In this document: in pieces, positions 1 to 7,182 of the stretch | Numbering within the stretch: the stretch's first letter is position 1 | Layout of the letters: each line of letters begins with the position of its first letter | DNA from: an uncultured Veillonella sp. | Lineage (GTDB): Bacteria > Bacillota > Negativicutes > Veillonellales > Veillonellaceae | DNA: 18,285 nt | Direction of reading: 5' to 3' | Assembly (NCBI GenBank): GCA_900549845.1 | Contig: URPT01000019.1 | Location: 1-18,285, forward strand | Position numbers and translations under genes: made by a program | Notes under the pieces: generated by a model | Databases searched by the model: none | Told to the model about the DNA's origin: nothing | The model's input: only the letters and a program-made list of their open reading frames with translations

Positions 1-59
1 CTATGAGTAAACTTATCATTCCTGAAATGGCCCATCTCGTTCGAGAAATTACAAAGTAA
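1..59 (+). CDS. C-terminal end of an upstream gene, product unknown (partial)
   Basis: An open frame enters from the left edge and ends at a TAA at 57-59. The visible part reads MSKLIIPEMAHLVREITK, too short to assign to a family. The internal ATG at position 3 is probably not the start, because there is no ribosome binding site in view and the frame is open to the edge. A Rho-independent terminator begins eight bases after the stop, which is what one expects at the end of a real gene and is the main support for this call. Confidence 0.5.
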   Translation, partial: MSKLIIPEMAHLVREITK

Positions 60-66
60 TATATTT

Positions 67-96
67 AGACTGCTCATTCGTGGGCAGTCTTTTTTT
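67..96 (+). terminator. Rho-independent terminator of the upstream gene
   Basis: A perfect 7-bp stem (AGACTGC at 67-73, GCAGTCT at 84-90) with a 10-base loop is followed by an uninterrupted T run to 96. It lies directly after the stop at 59 and isolates the rrf2-cyd region from upstream transcription. Confidence 0.85.
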
Positions 97-137
97 GATA
101 ATAGAATTCATAATGCTATTTAAGGGACATAAAAATA

Positions 138-167
138 TTCAGATAATACCTTATTAATGGGTATAAA
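138..167 (+). promoter_or_regulatory. Possible sigma-A-type promoter for the rrf2 gene
   Basis: TTCAGA at 138-143 (4 of 6 to the -35 consensus) lies 18 bases before TATAAA at 162-167 (5 of 6 to the -10 consensus). Transcription would start near 174, placing the 193-223 palindrome in the 5' leader. The surroundings are very AT-rich, so chance matches are likely. Confidence 0.35.
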
Positions 168-192
168 ATCTATATATGCTAATTCTCAATAT

Positions 193-223
193 ATAAAACA
201 ATACCATTGCAGTATTGTTTTAT
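193..223. promoter_or_regulatory. Perfect 12-bp inverted repeat upstream of the rrf2 gene, candidate operator or leader hairpin
   Basis: The arms ATAAAACAATAC (193-204) and GTATTGTTTTAT (212-223) are perfect reverse complements around the 7-base spacer CATTGCA. The repeat sits 57 bases before the Rrf2 start codon. Rrf2-family regulators bind as dimers to dyad sites and often control themselves, so an operator is the favoured reading. A weak terminator or attenuator hairpin is the alternative, but the stem is A/T-rich and the T run after it is short and broken. Confidence 0.5.
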
Positions 224-270
224 TTCGATTATACTAGATTTAGTAATACGTTTGTCCGAGTGCACGAGAA

Positions 271-276
271 AGGAGA
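271..276 (+). promoter_or_regulatory. Ribosome binding site that sets the Rrf2 start
   Basis: AGGAGA lies four bases before the ATG at 281. The in-frame ATG at 215 falls inside the palindrome, has no such site, and would add 22 residues not found in the family. Confidence 0.8.
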
Positions 277-280
277 CCTT

Positions 281-733
281 ATGAAGTTAAATCAGGCCAC
301 GGATTATGCATTTCGCATGGTCTTGCATATGGCGCTATTACCTTCGGGAACGAAGATAACTGGCTCTGTATTGGCTGAGCAGGAATTGATTCCAGAACGA
401 TTTTTGCTTAAGATTATGCGTAGTCTCATTGCAGCTGGGATTATGAAATCCTTTCGCGGTGTAGATGGTGGGTTTGCCCTCAATCGAGATCCTCAAGAGA
501 TTTCATTGCTCGATGTAATTAGAGCGGTAGAAGGGGATGCGTATTTACAACGGTGTTTATATGATGCAGGTTCTTGCTCTAAGTCTTGTATGGGGCATTG
601 TGCTATCAATGAGGCTATGGGGACGATTCAGGACCAATTAATTAATCAGTTGGAGCAGGTTAACTTTAAAACGCTTGCTCAACGTGAACAGTTGATTGAG
701 GCTGAAGCGTTGCCATATTCACAAGCGCAATGA
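281..733 (+). CDS. Rrf2-family transcriptional regulator with a four-cysteine cluster
   Basis: This 150-residue protein has the Rrf2 layout: an N-terminal winged helix-turn-helix starting MKLNQATDYAFRMVLHMA, a wing around residues 59-68 (RGVDGGFAL), and a dimerisation helix after residue 110. Between them lie C92, C99, C103 and C107. Rrf2 members such as IscR and NsrR bind an Fe-S cluster through cysteines in this same region and sense iron-sulphur status, nitric oxide or redox state. The spacing here (C-x6-C-x3-C-x3-C) differs from the three-cysteine IscR pattern, so cluster type and signal are unknown. The start at 281 is chosen for its ribosome binding site and the family start. cydA begins 63 bases downstream with no terminator between, so the gene is probably co-transcribed with cydAB and is a natural candidate for controlling it. 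Family call secure; target and signal inferred. Confidence 0.88.
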   Translation: MKLNQATDYAFRMVLHMALLPSGTKITGSVLAEQELIPERFLLKIMRSLIAAGIMKSFRGVDGGFALNRDPQEISLLDVIRAVEGDAYLQRCLYDAGSCSKSCMGHCAINEAMGTIQDQLINQLEQVNFKTLAQREQLIEAEALPYSQAQ

Positions 734-796
734 TACAAGGTTTTTAGTAAAAGCTCATCAAGTGATGTAGGTATTTAATTCTAAGGAGGAAAACAC

Positions 797-2185
797 ATGT
801 TTGAAGCTGTAGATTTAGCTCGATTACAATTTGCGCTAACATCTATCTATCACTGGTTGTTTGTGCCGTTCACACTAGGCATGACAGTGACTGTAGCTAT
901 CTTAGAGTGGACATATGTGTCTACAGGTAAAGAAGTTTACAAAAAAATGGCAAAATTCTGGGGCAAATTGTTCCTAATTAACTTTGCCATGGGTGTGGTA
1001 ACTGGTATCGTTCAGGAATTCCATTTCGGTATGAACTGGGCAGAATATTCTCGTTTTATGGGTGACATTTTCGGCGCTCCATTGGCCCTTGAAGCATTAA
1101 TGGCATTTTTCTTGGAATCTACATTCATGGGTGTATGGATCTTTGGCTGGGATCGTTTAAATAAAACTGTTCATGCCCTTGTAGCTACGTTGGTAGCATT
1201 AGGTACAAACCTATCTGCATTCTGGATTCTCGTAGCGAACTCCTTCATGCAACATCCTGTAGGTTATGTAATTCGCAATGGCCGTGCAGAAATGGACAAT
1301 TTCTTAACAATTGTTCAAAACGGCTATGTACCAGGCCAATTTTTCCATATCGTGTTGAATGGTTTATTAACAGCAGGCGTAATTATCATGGCTATCAGTG
1401 CATGGCACTTATTGCGCAACAATGCGACAGACTTCTACCGTCGTTCCGCTAAATGGGGCATGGTTATTGCTCTTGTATTCGGTACTTTAGGCGCTTTGGC
1501 AGGTCATCATCAAGGTCAATACATTACAAAAGTACAACCTATGAAAATGGCTGCTATGGAAGCATTGTGGGAAACACAAGATCCAGCTCCATTCTCTTTG
1601 GTAGCTAACATTGATACTAAAGCACAAAAAAATACGGGCGCACTTGAAATCCCTGGTGGTTTGTCCTTCTTGACTCAAAACTCCTTTACTTCTGGTAAAG
1701 TAGAAGGTATCAAAGATCTTCAAGCTAAATCCGAGGCTCAATACGGTCCTGGTAACTATATTCCAGATGTTCCAGCAATCTTCTGGACATTCCGTATCAT
1801 GGTTGCAGCTGGTTCCATTATGTTACTTGTTGCATTCGTAGGCCTTATCCTTAATGCAAAAGACAAATTAGTTGGCAATCGCACATTCTTGAAAATTATG
1901 TTCTGGACATTGCCATTGCCATTTATCGCTCATTCCACAGGTTGGTTTGTAGCAGAAGCAGGCCGTCAACCATGGCTTGTATATGGCTTGCAATTAACTG
2001 CAGACGGTGCATCTAAATCCGTTACAGCTCCAGAAATTATGACTACTATCATCGGCTTTACAGTTGTGTACATCGTAGCAGCTATTGCAGCTCTCTACCT
2101 TGCTGTAGAACACATCAAAAAAGGTCCAGATGGCAATCCATCTCACGATGTAGTTGAAAAAGAGGAGGCGAGATTATGGAATTAA
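797..2185 (+). CDS. cydA: Cytochrome bd quinol oxidase subunit I
   Basis: CydA is the haem-carrying subunit of the membrane cytochrome bd oxidase, which oxidises quinol and reduces oxygen to water. At 462 residues it is shorter than the 522-residue E. coli protein, mainly through a short Q-loop as in Gram-positive-type enzymes. Key residues are in place. H19 is an axial ligand in the di-haem site. E99 and E107 belong to the proton and oxygen-reduction path. H184 and M335 match the haem b558 ligands. K250 and E255 in QPMKMAAMEALWE match the quinol-site pair. E387 lies in the invariant GRQPW stretch at 389-393. About nine membrane helices are visible. A strong AAGGAGG site at 783-789 precedes the ATG. 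The gene overlaps cydB by 10 bases. In an anaerobe such an enzyme usually scavenges oxygen for protection, but that role is inferred. Confidence 0.97.
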   Translation: MFEAVDLARLQFALTSIYHWLFVPFTLGMTVTVAILEWTYVSTGKEVYKKMAKFWGKLFLINFAMGVVTGIVQEFHFGMNWAEYSRFMGDIFGAPLALEALMAFFLESTFMGVWIFGWDRLNKTVHALVATLVALGTNLSAFWILVANSFMQHPVGYVIRNGRAEMDNFLTIVQNGYVPGQFFHIVLNGLLTAGVIIMAISAWHLLRNNATDFYRRSAKWGMVIALVFGTLGALAGHHQGQYITKVQPMKMAAMEALWETQDPAPFSLVANIDTKAQKNTGALEIPGGLSFLTQNSFTSGKVEGIKDLQAKSEAQYGPGNYIPDVPAIFWTFRIMVAAGSIMLLVAFVGLILNAKDKLVGNRTFLKIMFWTLPLPFIAHSTGWFVAEAGRQPWLVYGLQLTADGASKSVTAPEIMTTIIGFTVVYIVAAIAALYLAVEHIKKGPDGNPSHDVVEKEEARLWN

Positions 2186-3195
2186 TTTTTAATAACCTTG
2201 AAGTGGTATGGTTTATTTTAATTACTGTACTATTCGCTGGCTTCTTCTTATTAGAAGGTTTTGACTATGGTACTGGTATTTTATTACCATTCATCGGTAA
2301 AACTGACGTTGAACGTCGTCAAATGATCAATGCCTTGGGTCCTGTTTGGGATGGTAACGAGGTATGGATGATTACTGCAGGTGGTGCATTATTTGCATCC
2401 TTCCCTCATGTATATGCTACATTGTTTAGTGGTTTCTATTTAGCGTTATTCTTAATGCTTGCGGCTCTTATTATCCGCGGTGTATCTTTTGAATTCCGCT
2501 CCAAGAGCCCTAACTTGTTATGGCGTAAAACTTTTGACTACTGCATCTTCTTTGGTTCCTTGATTCCTGCATTATTGTGGGGCGTTACAGTTGGTAACTT
2601 GATTCAAGGTACTCCAATCGATGCAAGCATGACATATGTAGGCACATTCTTTGATTTGTTAAGCCCATACACAGTACTTTGCGGTATTGCGTTTATCTTG
2701 GTATTCACATACCATGGTGGCTTGTTCACTTCTATCAAAACAGCTGGTGCTGTTTCCGAACGCGCTCGTGCAGCTTCTTTGGTAGTTGGTGTTCCTACTG
2801 CAATCGGTGCTTTAGTATTGGTTGCTGCTACATATGTATGTACAGATTTGTTCAACTCTGTATTAGCAATTGTTTGCTTCGCATTAGCAATCGTGTTCTT
2901 CCTCATTTCTTGGGGTGCTGCACGTACTCGTAATACAAAATGGGGCTTTGTATTTAGCTCCTTAACTGTTATTTCTGTAACGGCTGCTTACTTTGCAGGT
3001 TTGTTCCCTCGCATCATGGTTTCTTCTTTGAATCCTGACTGGAGCTTAACTATTGCAAATGCAGGTAACTCTACTTACACATTGACATTGATGACTTGTG
3101 TAGCCTTCGTATTTGTGCCAATTGTATTGGCTTACCAAATCTGGGTATACTGGACATTCCGTCATCGTGTATCTGAAAAAGACTTACACTATTAA
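2176..3195 (+). CDS. cydB: Cytochrome bd quinol oxidase subunit II
   Basis: CydB is the second membrane subunit of cytochrome bd and partners CydA in the inner membrane. The 339-residue protein shows the family hallmarks near its start: GFDYG at 28-32, GPVWDGNEVW at 55-64 and RGVSFEFR at 101-108, in a chain of about eight hydrophobic helices. The ATG at 2176 lies inside the end of cydA (10-base overlap) and is preceded by GAGGAGG at 2162-2168, so translation of the two subunits is probably coupled. No small CydX-like frame was recognised after the stop. Instead two hairpins follow, the second a clear terminator, so cydAB forms one transcription unit apart from the downstream cydDC gene. Confidence 0.97.
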   Translation: MELIFNNLEVVWFILITVLFAGFFLLEGFDYGTGILLPFIGKTDVERRQMINALGPVWDGNEVWMITAGGALFASFPHVYATLFSGFYLALFLMLAALIIRGVSFEFRSKSPNLLWRKTFDYCIFFGSLIPALLWGVTVGNLIQGTPIDASMTYVGTFFDLLSPYTVLCGIAFILVFTYHGGLFTSIKTAGAVSERARAASLVVGVPTAIGALVLVAATYVCTDLFNSVLAIVCFALAIVFFLISWGAARTRNTKWGFVFSSLTVISVTAAYFAGLFPRIMVSSLNPDWSLTIANAGNSTYTLTLMTCVAFVFVPIVLAYQIWVYWTFRHRVSEKDLHY

Positions 3196-3204
3196 TAGAA
3201 TAGC

Positions 3205-3228
3205 TTTATAACTCTAGTGAGTTATAAA
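3205..3228. repeat. Hairpin directly after cydB
   Basis: TTTATAACTC (3205-3214) and GAGTTATAAA (3219-3228) form a perfect 10-bp stem with a TAGT loop, starting nine bases after the cydB stop. It has no T run, so it is not an intrinsic terminator by itself. It could protect the cydAB messenger 3' end, be a protein-binding dyad, or be incidental. Confidence 0.5.
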
Positions 3229-3244
3229 ATTTAAGTCTCAATGT

Positions 3245-3275
3245 GAGGCGTGTCGTAGCGGCACGCCTCTTTTTT
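3245..3275 (+). terminator. Rho-independent terminator after cydAB
   Basis: GAGGCGTGTCG (3245-3255) pairs with CGGCACGCCTC (3259-3269) as an 11-bp stem with one G-U pair and a TAG loop, followed by six T residues (3270-3275). This is a strong GC-rich terminator that should separate cydAB from the cydD-cydC fusion gene. Confidence 0.92.
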
Positions 3276-3385
3276 GTGGTAAGATGAATATAATATTGAT
3301 AAATTTAGATTCATTTGTTCGTATATATTGGATTCTAAAATTCATATGATTTTTTATATTAACTATATTTACCATAGGGGATACT

Positions 3386-6300
3386 ATGATACAGCGTACC
3401 GCCTTTAAAGCGTTGCTAGAACATAAAGGTCAGCTTTTATTACTAGGATTAACTTGTTTAGTTGAAAGTCTATCTATTGTTGGGCAAGCTTGGTTCTTTG
3501 GAACCTTAATTAATAATTTTATTTTTTCTGAAAATACCTTACACGATGAAAGGTATACCATTATCTATTTAGGGATTGCTATTATTGTGAGATTACTAGC
3601 ACATTATGTGCAAGAATCTGTAGCCAACCGATTGGGTAGTGCGGTAAAAGCAACCTTTAGAAAACGAGCTTTAGCACATATGTTTAAGCTAGGTGTTCAA
3701 CATAAGGAGCGCCACGGCGATGTAATCCATATGCTTACAGATGGATTAGAGCAAGTAGATGCTTACGTAGCTCGATATATTCCGCAAATTTTATATGCTA
3801 TTATGATTCCTCTTATTATGGGCATTGCTATTGTAGATACATTGCCTATTATTGGCATCATACTAATTGTTACAGTACCATTAATTCCATTCTTTATGAT
3901 CTTAATCGGCAAGCAAGCAGATCGCCTCAATAAAGAACAGTGGGAACGTATGAGTTTTTTGTCTGGGCATTTCCTCGATGTATTGCAAGGTATCACCACA
4001 TTAAAACTCTTTGGCCGTGCGAAGGATCAAATTAAGGTTATTGGTCGTTTATCTGAAGAGTTTAAAGACTCTACATTACGCGTATTGCGTGTGGCGTTCT
4101 TATCTGCGCTAGTTCTTGAGCTCGTAAGCACCATTAGTACGGCTTTGATTGCTGTATACCTGGGCTTAACATTATTGGATGGTGAAATTCCATTCTTTTC
4201 AGCCTTCTTTATTTTGCTATTAGCACCAGAGTTTTATACGCCATTTAGACAATTAGGGGCTGCATTCCATACGGGAATGGCGGGGAAGACATCCATTTTA
4301 AAATACGAAGAGTTTATGAATCGCCAGCCATCGTTACCTGTAGGTGGGCAATCTAAACTTCAAGGACCTATACAAGCTATTGAAATTAAGGATTTAACCT
4401 TTACCTATGAAGATAGTGAAAATGGGGTACAACATATTTCTTTAGTGGCTAAACGCAATTCTCCGATTATGCTTGTTGGTGAAAGTGGAGCCGGGAAATC
4501 TACAATCGCTCATATTATTGGAGGCTTTTTAACTGCTCCTAAAGGTGCTGTTACCATCGATGGCCTTGATGTTTGTGACATCGATATTGATTGGTGGCGT
4601 CAACAAATTACTTATGTATCCCAACATCCTCATATTATGAAAGGGACCTTGCGTGACGTATTATCCTTTGGAATGAATGTAAGTGATGAAGAGATTATAG
4701 CGGCATGTAAAGAAGTACAGCTACTGGATGTGATCAATAGACAACAAGAAGGTCTTGATACGGTTATTGGTGAAGGTGGCTTAGGTCTTAGTGGTGGCGA
4801 ACGTCAACGGGTGGCGTTAGCACGTGCTTTCTTACGAAAAGGGCAAGTGTTAATTCTCGATGAGGTAACGGCACATCTTGATGTAAAAACAGAATCTATC
4901 ATAAGTAGTGCTATCCAACGTTTGATGGAGAATAAAATTGTTATTATTATTGGCCATCGCCTACAAACGATGCACTGGGCTTCTACGTTATACGTTTTAA
5001 AACAGGGGCGCATTATTCAACAAGGTTCTTATGAAGAGCTTATTGCGGTAGATGGATATTTTAAAGACCTGGTCATCTCTGGTTTAGGCGAATTTTCTTC
5101 AACTATTGAAGAGCAGTTGCAAACAGGAAAATCATTTGATATTCAAGATAGAGATGAGCTAGATTATTCAATTCCTGTTGATAAAAAAGGTGCTTATGTA
5201 CGCGGAAACGATACACATACATCTGAAGTGTCAACGGCTAATATGGGCTTACAAGGATGGCGTTTATTATTCTCTGTATTAAGTCCTGCAAAGTGGTCTT
5301 TAGTATTAGCTTTGATTTTTACATTTTTAACGGTATTCATGAATGTAGGGCTTTTAACTGTGTCTGCATGGTTATTGGCTTCAGCTGCATTGCAACCAGG
5401 CCTTACTTATTTGAGCCTTGCCATTGTAGGGGTTCGATTCTTCGGCGTTAGCCGTGCCGTATGTCGCTATTTTGAGCGCTATACATCTCATCGGATGGCA
5501 TTCCAAGGATTATATGGTTTGCGTGTATGGTTCTATGCTCATTTGGAACCATTAGCACCAGCTATTCTTAAACGCTTTGGTGCGGGGGATATGTTAGGCC
5601 GTATTATGGGGGATATAGAAGTATTACAATTCTTCTATTTGCGCACATTAATTCCTCCTGTAGCAGCCATTGCTTTAACTGTTTTAGTAGCCTATGGCGT
5701 TTCTACGATTGATAGCACTTTGGTTACGCCTATAGTTTTGTCGTCCCTAGTATTAGGTTTGGTATTGCCTTTAGTTGTATATGCTCATAATAAACAATCA
5801 TTGACTGAGATTGGACCTCAACAAGGGGAGTATAAATCACTATTAAGTGATACTATGGATAGCTTAGAGGATGTCATTAGCTATGGCAATGAAGATTTAG
5901 TCTATCATCGTATTCAACATATGATGCATATTGTTGATACTAATAAGGGTGTTATTGAGCGTGGCATGAACTTAGGGAATACGCTGTTCCTAGGTGGTGT
6001 GCAAATTACTGTTGTCATTGTAGCTATATTGGCTGCCAATGCTTTGACAGGCGCTTGGGCTAGTGTTATGGTAGCGGTTGCTGCCATTGGTACACAAGCT
6101 TGGTTTGAAGCGTTACAACCTATGATTGCTGCCGTTCATCATGGTGCTGAAAGTAAGGTAGCTACGAGTCGTCTCATGGCACTCGCCAATGAGCCAATGC
6201 CTGTGGTAGACCCAAAGGCACCAAAACCATTCAATGCTAATCGAGACATTACCTTTACCGATGTATCCTTTGGTTATAATCAGGATCGTTGTATTTATGA

Positions 6301-6970
6301 ACATCTTAGATTAGGCATTAAGCAAGGGCAATCAGTTGCCATCGTTGGTGCTAGTGGCTCTGGTAAGACTACATTATTTAATATGCTTGAGCGTTTATAT
6401 GATTATGGTGGTTCCATTCATGTAGGTGATGTAGAATTAAAGGATATTTCTATAGATACATGGCGTAATGCGTTAGGAACTATTACACAAGATACGTATA
6501 TCTTCCATGCGTCCTTTGAGGATAATATTCGACTAGCAAGGCCGGATGCTTCAGCTACTGATTTAGAGCGTGCTATCGACCGTGCTTCCTTGCGCTCTGT
6601 AGTGGATAGATTGCCGGTTGGTCTTAATACGATTGTTGGTAGTGGTGGTCATGGCTTAAGTGGTGGTGAACGCCAAAGGGTTGCATTAGCTCGATTATTC
6701 TTGCGAAATCCACAAATCGTTTTATTGGATGAACCATTGGAAGGTTTAGATCAAGTAACAAGAAAGGCTTTACATCGTGATTTGATGGAATATGTAAAGG
6801 ATAAAACATGCTTATACATTACCCATCAGTTAGAAGGATTAGAGCAAATGGACCGTATCTTATTTATGGATAAAGGTCAAATTATAGAAGATGGAACTTA
6901 TGAAGAGTTAATTGCGCTTCGTGGTCATTTCTACGAATATTGCTACCTATCTATGGCAAGTATTCAATAA
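3386..6970 (+). CDS. cydDC: Fused CydD-CydC thiol reductant ABC exporter
   Basis: In E. coli, CydD and CydC are separate ABC half-transporters that pair in the inner membrane, export cysteine and glutathione, and are needed to assemble cytochrome bd. Here both lie in one 1194-residue chain. Residues 1-310 resemble the CydD membrane domain (SGHFLDVLQG, LAPEFYTPFRQLG). The first ATPase domain has Walker A at 365-373, LSGGERQ at 468-474, D492-E493 and H524. A linker spans about 571-620. Residues 621-930 resemble CydC (GVRFFGVSRAVCRYFERYTSH). The second ATPase domain has Walker A at 988-996, LSGGERQ at 1091-1097, D1115-E1116 and H1147. Both ATP sites look catalytically intact, although the first reads LDEVTAHLD rather than LDEPT. 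AGGGG precedes the ATG. The gene follows the cydAB terminator, so it needs its own promoter or readthrough. It is a true in-frame fusion as read; sequencing error cannot be wholly excluded. Confidence 0.93.
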   Translation: MIQRTAFKALLEHKGQLLLLGLTCLVESLSIVGQAWFFGTLINNFIFSENTLHDERYTIIYLGIAIIVRLLAHYVQESVANRLGSAVKATFRKRALAHMFKLGVQHKERHGDVIHMLTDGLEQVDAYVARYIPQILYAIMIPLIMGIAIVDTLPIIGIILIVTVPLIPFFMILIGKQADRLNKEQWERMSFLSGHFLDVLQGITTLKLFGRAKDQIKVIGRLSEEFKDSTLRVLRVAFLSALVLELVSTISTALIAVYLGLTLLDGEIPFFSAFFILLLAPEFYTPFRQLGAAFHTGMAGKTSILKYEEFMNRQPSLPVGGQSKLQGPIQAIEIKDLTFTYEDSENGVQHISLVAKRNSPIMLVGESGAGKSTIAHIIGGFLTAPKGAVTIDGLDVCDIDIDWWRQQITYVSQHPHIMKGTLRDVLSFGMNVSDEEIIAACKEVQLLDVINRQQEGLDTVIGEGGLGLSGGERQRVALARAFLRKGQVLILDEVTAHLDVKTESIISSAIQRLMENKIVIIIGHRLQTMHWASTLYVLKQGRIIQQGSYEELIAVDGYFKDLVISGLGEFSSTIEEQLQTGKSFDIQDRDELDYSIPVDKKGAYVRGNDTHTSEVSTANMGLQGWRLLFSVLSPAKWSLVLALIFTFLTVFMNVGLLTVSAWLLASAALQPGLTYLSLAIVGVRFFGVSRAVCRYFERYTSHRMAFQGLYGLRVWFYAHLEPLAPAILKRFGAGDMLGRIMGDIEVLQFFYLRTLIPPVAAIALTVLVAYGVSTIDSTLVTPIVLSSLVLGLVLPLVVYAHNKQSLTEIGPQQGEYKSLLSDTMDSLEDVISYGNEDLVYHRIQHMMHIVDTNKGVIERGMNLGNTLFLGGVQITVVIVAILAANALTGAWASVMVAVAAIGTQAWFEALQPMIAAVHHGAESKVATSRLMALANEPMPVVDPKAPKPFNANRDITFTDVSFGYNQDRCIYEHLRLGIKQGQSVAIVGASGSGKTTLFNMLERLYDYGGSIHVGDVELKDISIDTWRNALGTITQDTYIFHASFEDNIRLARPDASATDLERAIDRASLRSVVDRLPVGLNTIVGSGGHGLSGGERQRVALARLFLRNPQIVLLDEPLEGLDQVTRKALHRDLMEYVKDKTCLYITHQLEGLEQMDRILFMDKGQIIEDGTYEELIALRGHFYEYCYLSMASIQ

Positions 6971-7039
6971 AAATAAATATCAGTTAAATTATCTATTATA
7001 GCTATTAACTTATAATAGGCTAAATATTAAACTACAGTA

Positions 7040-7074
7040 ATAAAGCCCCTTTTACTATGTAAAAGGGGCTTTAT
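7040..7074. terminator. Strong hairpin terminator after cydDC
   Basis: The stem runs ATAAAGCCCCTTTTA (7040-7054) against TAAAAGGGGCTTTAT (7060-7074): 15 perfect pairs, plus a closing C-G pair around a TAT loop. The T-rich stretch is inside the 3' arm rather than after it, and the same holds on the other strand, so it could work in both directions. It ends the cydDC unit. Confidence 0.75.
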
Positions 7075-7112
7075 GTATGCCTATATTTAATAGTATATGT
7101 AGTAGTCTTTTA

Positions 7113-7141
7113 TCGATAAATCATGCAATATATGGTATAAT
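7113..7141 (+). promoter_or_regulatory. Extended -10 promoter for the unknown membrane protein gene
   Basis: TGGTATAAT at 7133-7141 is a perfect extended -10 element (TGN plus TATAAT). TCGATA at 7113-7118 lies 17 bases before the -10 hexamer and matches the -35 consensus at four of six positions. It lies after the cydDC terminator and 41 bases before the next start codon, so that gene is probably transcribed on its own. Confidence 0.6.
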
Positions 7142-7182
7142 TTGTATGTCAAAAGCTATTTTTTGTTGCCCTTGGAGGGGTT

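Noticed and set aside
215..280. Longer N-terminus for the Rrf2 regulator from an ATG at 215
   Set aside because: That ATG lies inside the perfect palindrome and lacks a ribosome binding site; the ATG at 281 has AGGAGA before it and matches the family start.
756..767. Short CATCA/TGATG dyad upstream of cydA as an Rrf2 operator
   Set aside because: Arms of only five bases, with no resemblance to the 193-223 palindrome; expected by chance.
3196..3240. A small CydX-like subunit gene after cydB
   Set aside because: No start with a ribosome binding site and no hydrophobic short frame; the space holds a hairpin.
3304..3339. TTTAGA/TCTAAA inverted repeat and several TATAAT-like words upstream of cydDC
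   Set aside because: The region is extremely AT-rich; no -35/-10 pair with acceptable spacing stood out and the repeat arms are six bases with a 24-base spacer.
6993..7018. CTATTATA/TATAATAG hairpin after cydDC
   Set aside because: An all-A/T stem but for one pair, with a 10-base loop; too weak to call a terminator, and a far stronger one lies at 7040-7074.
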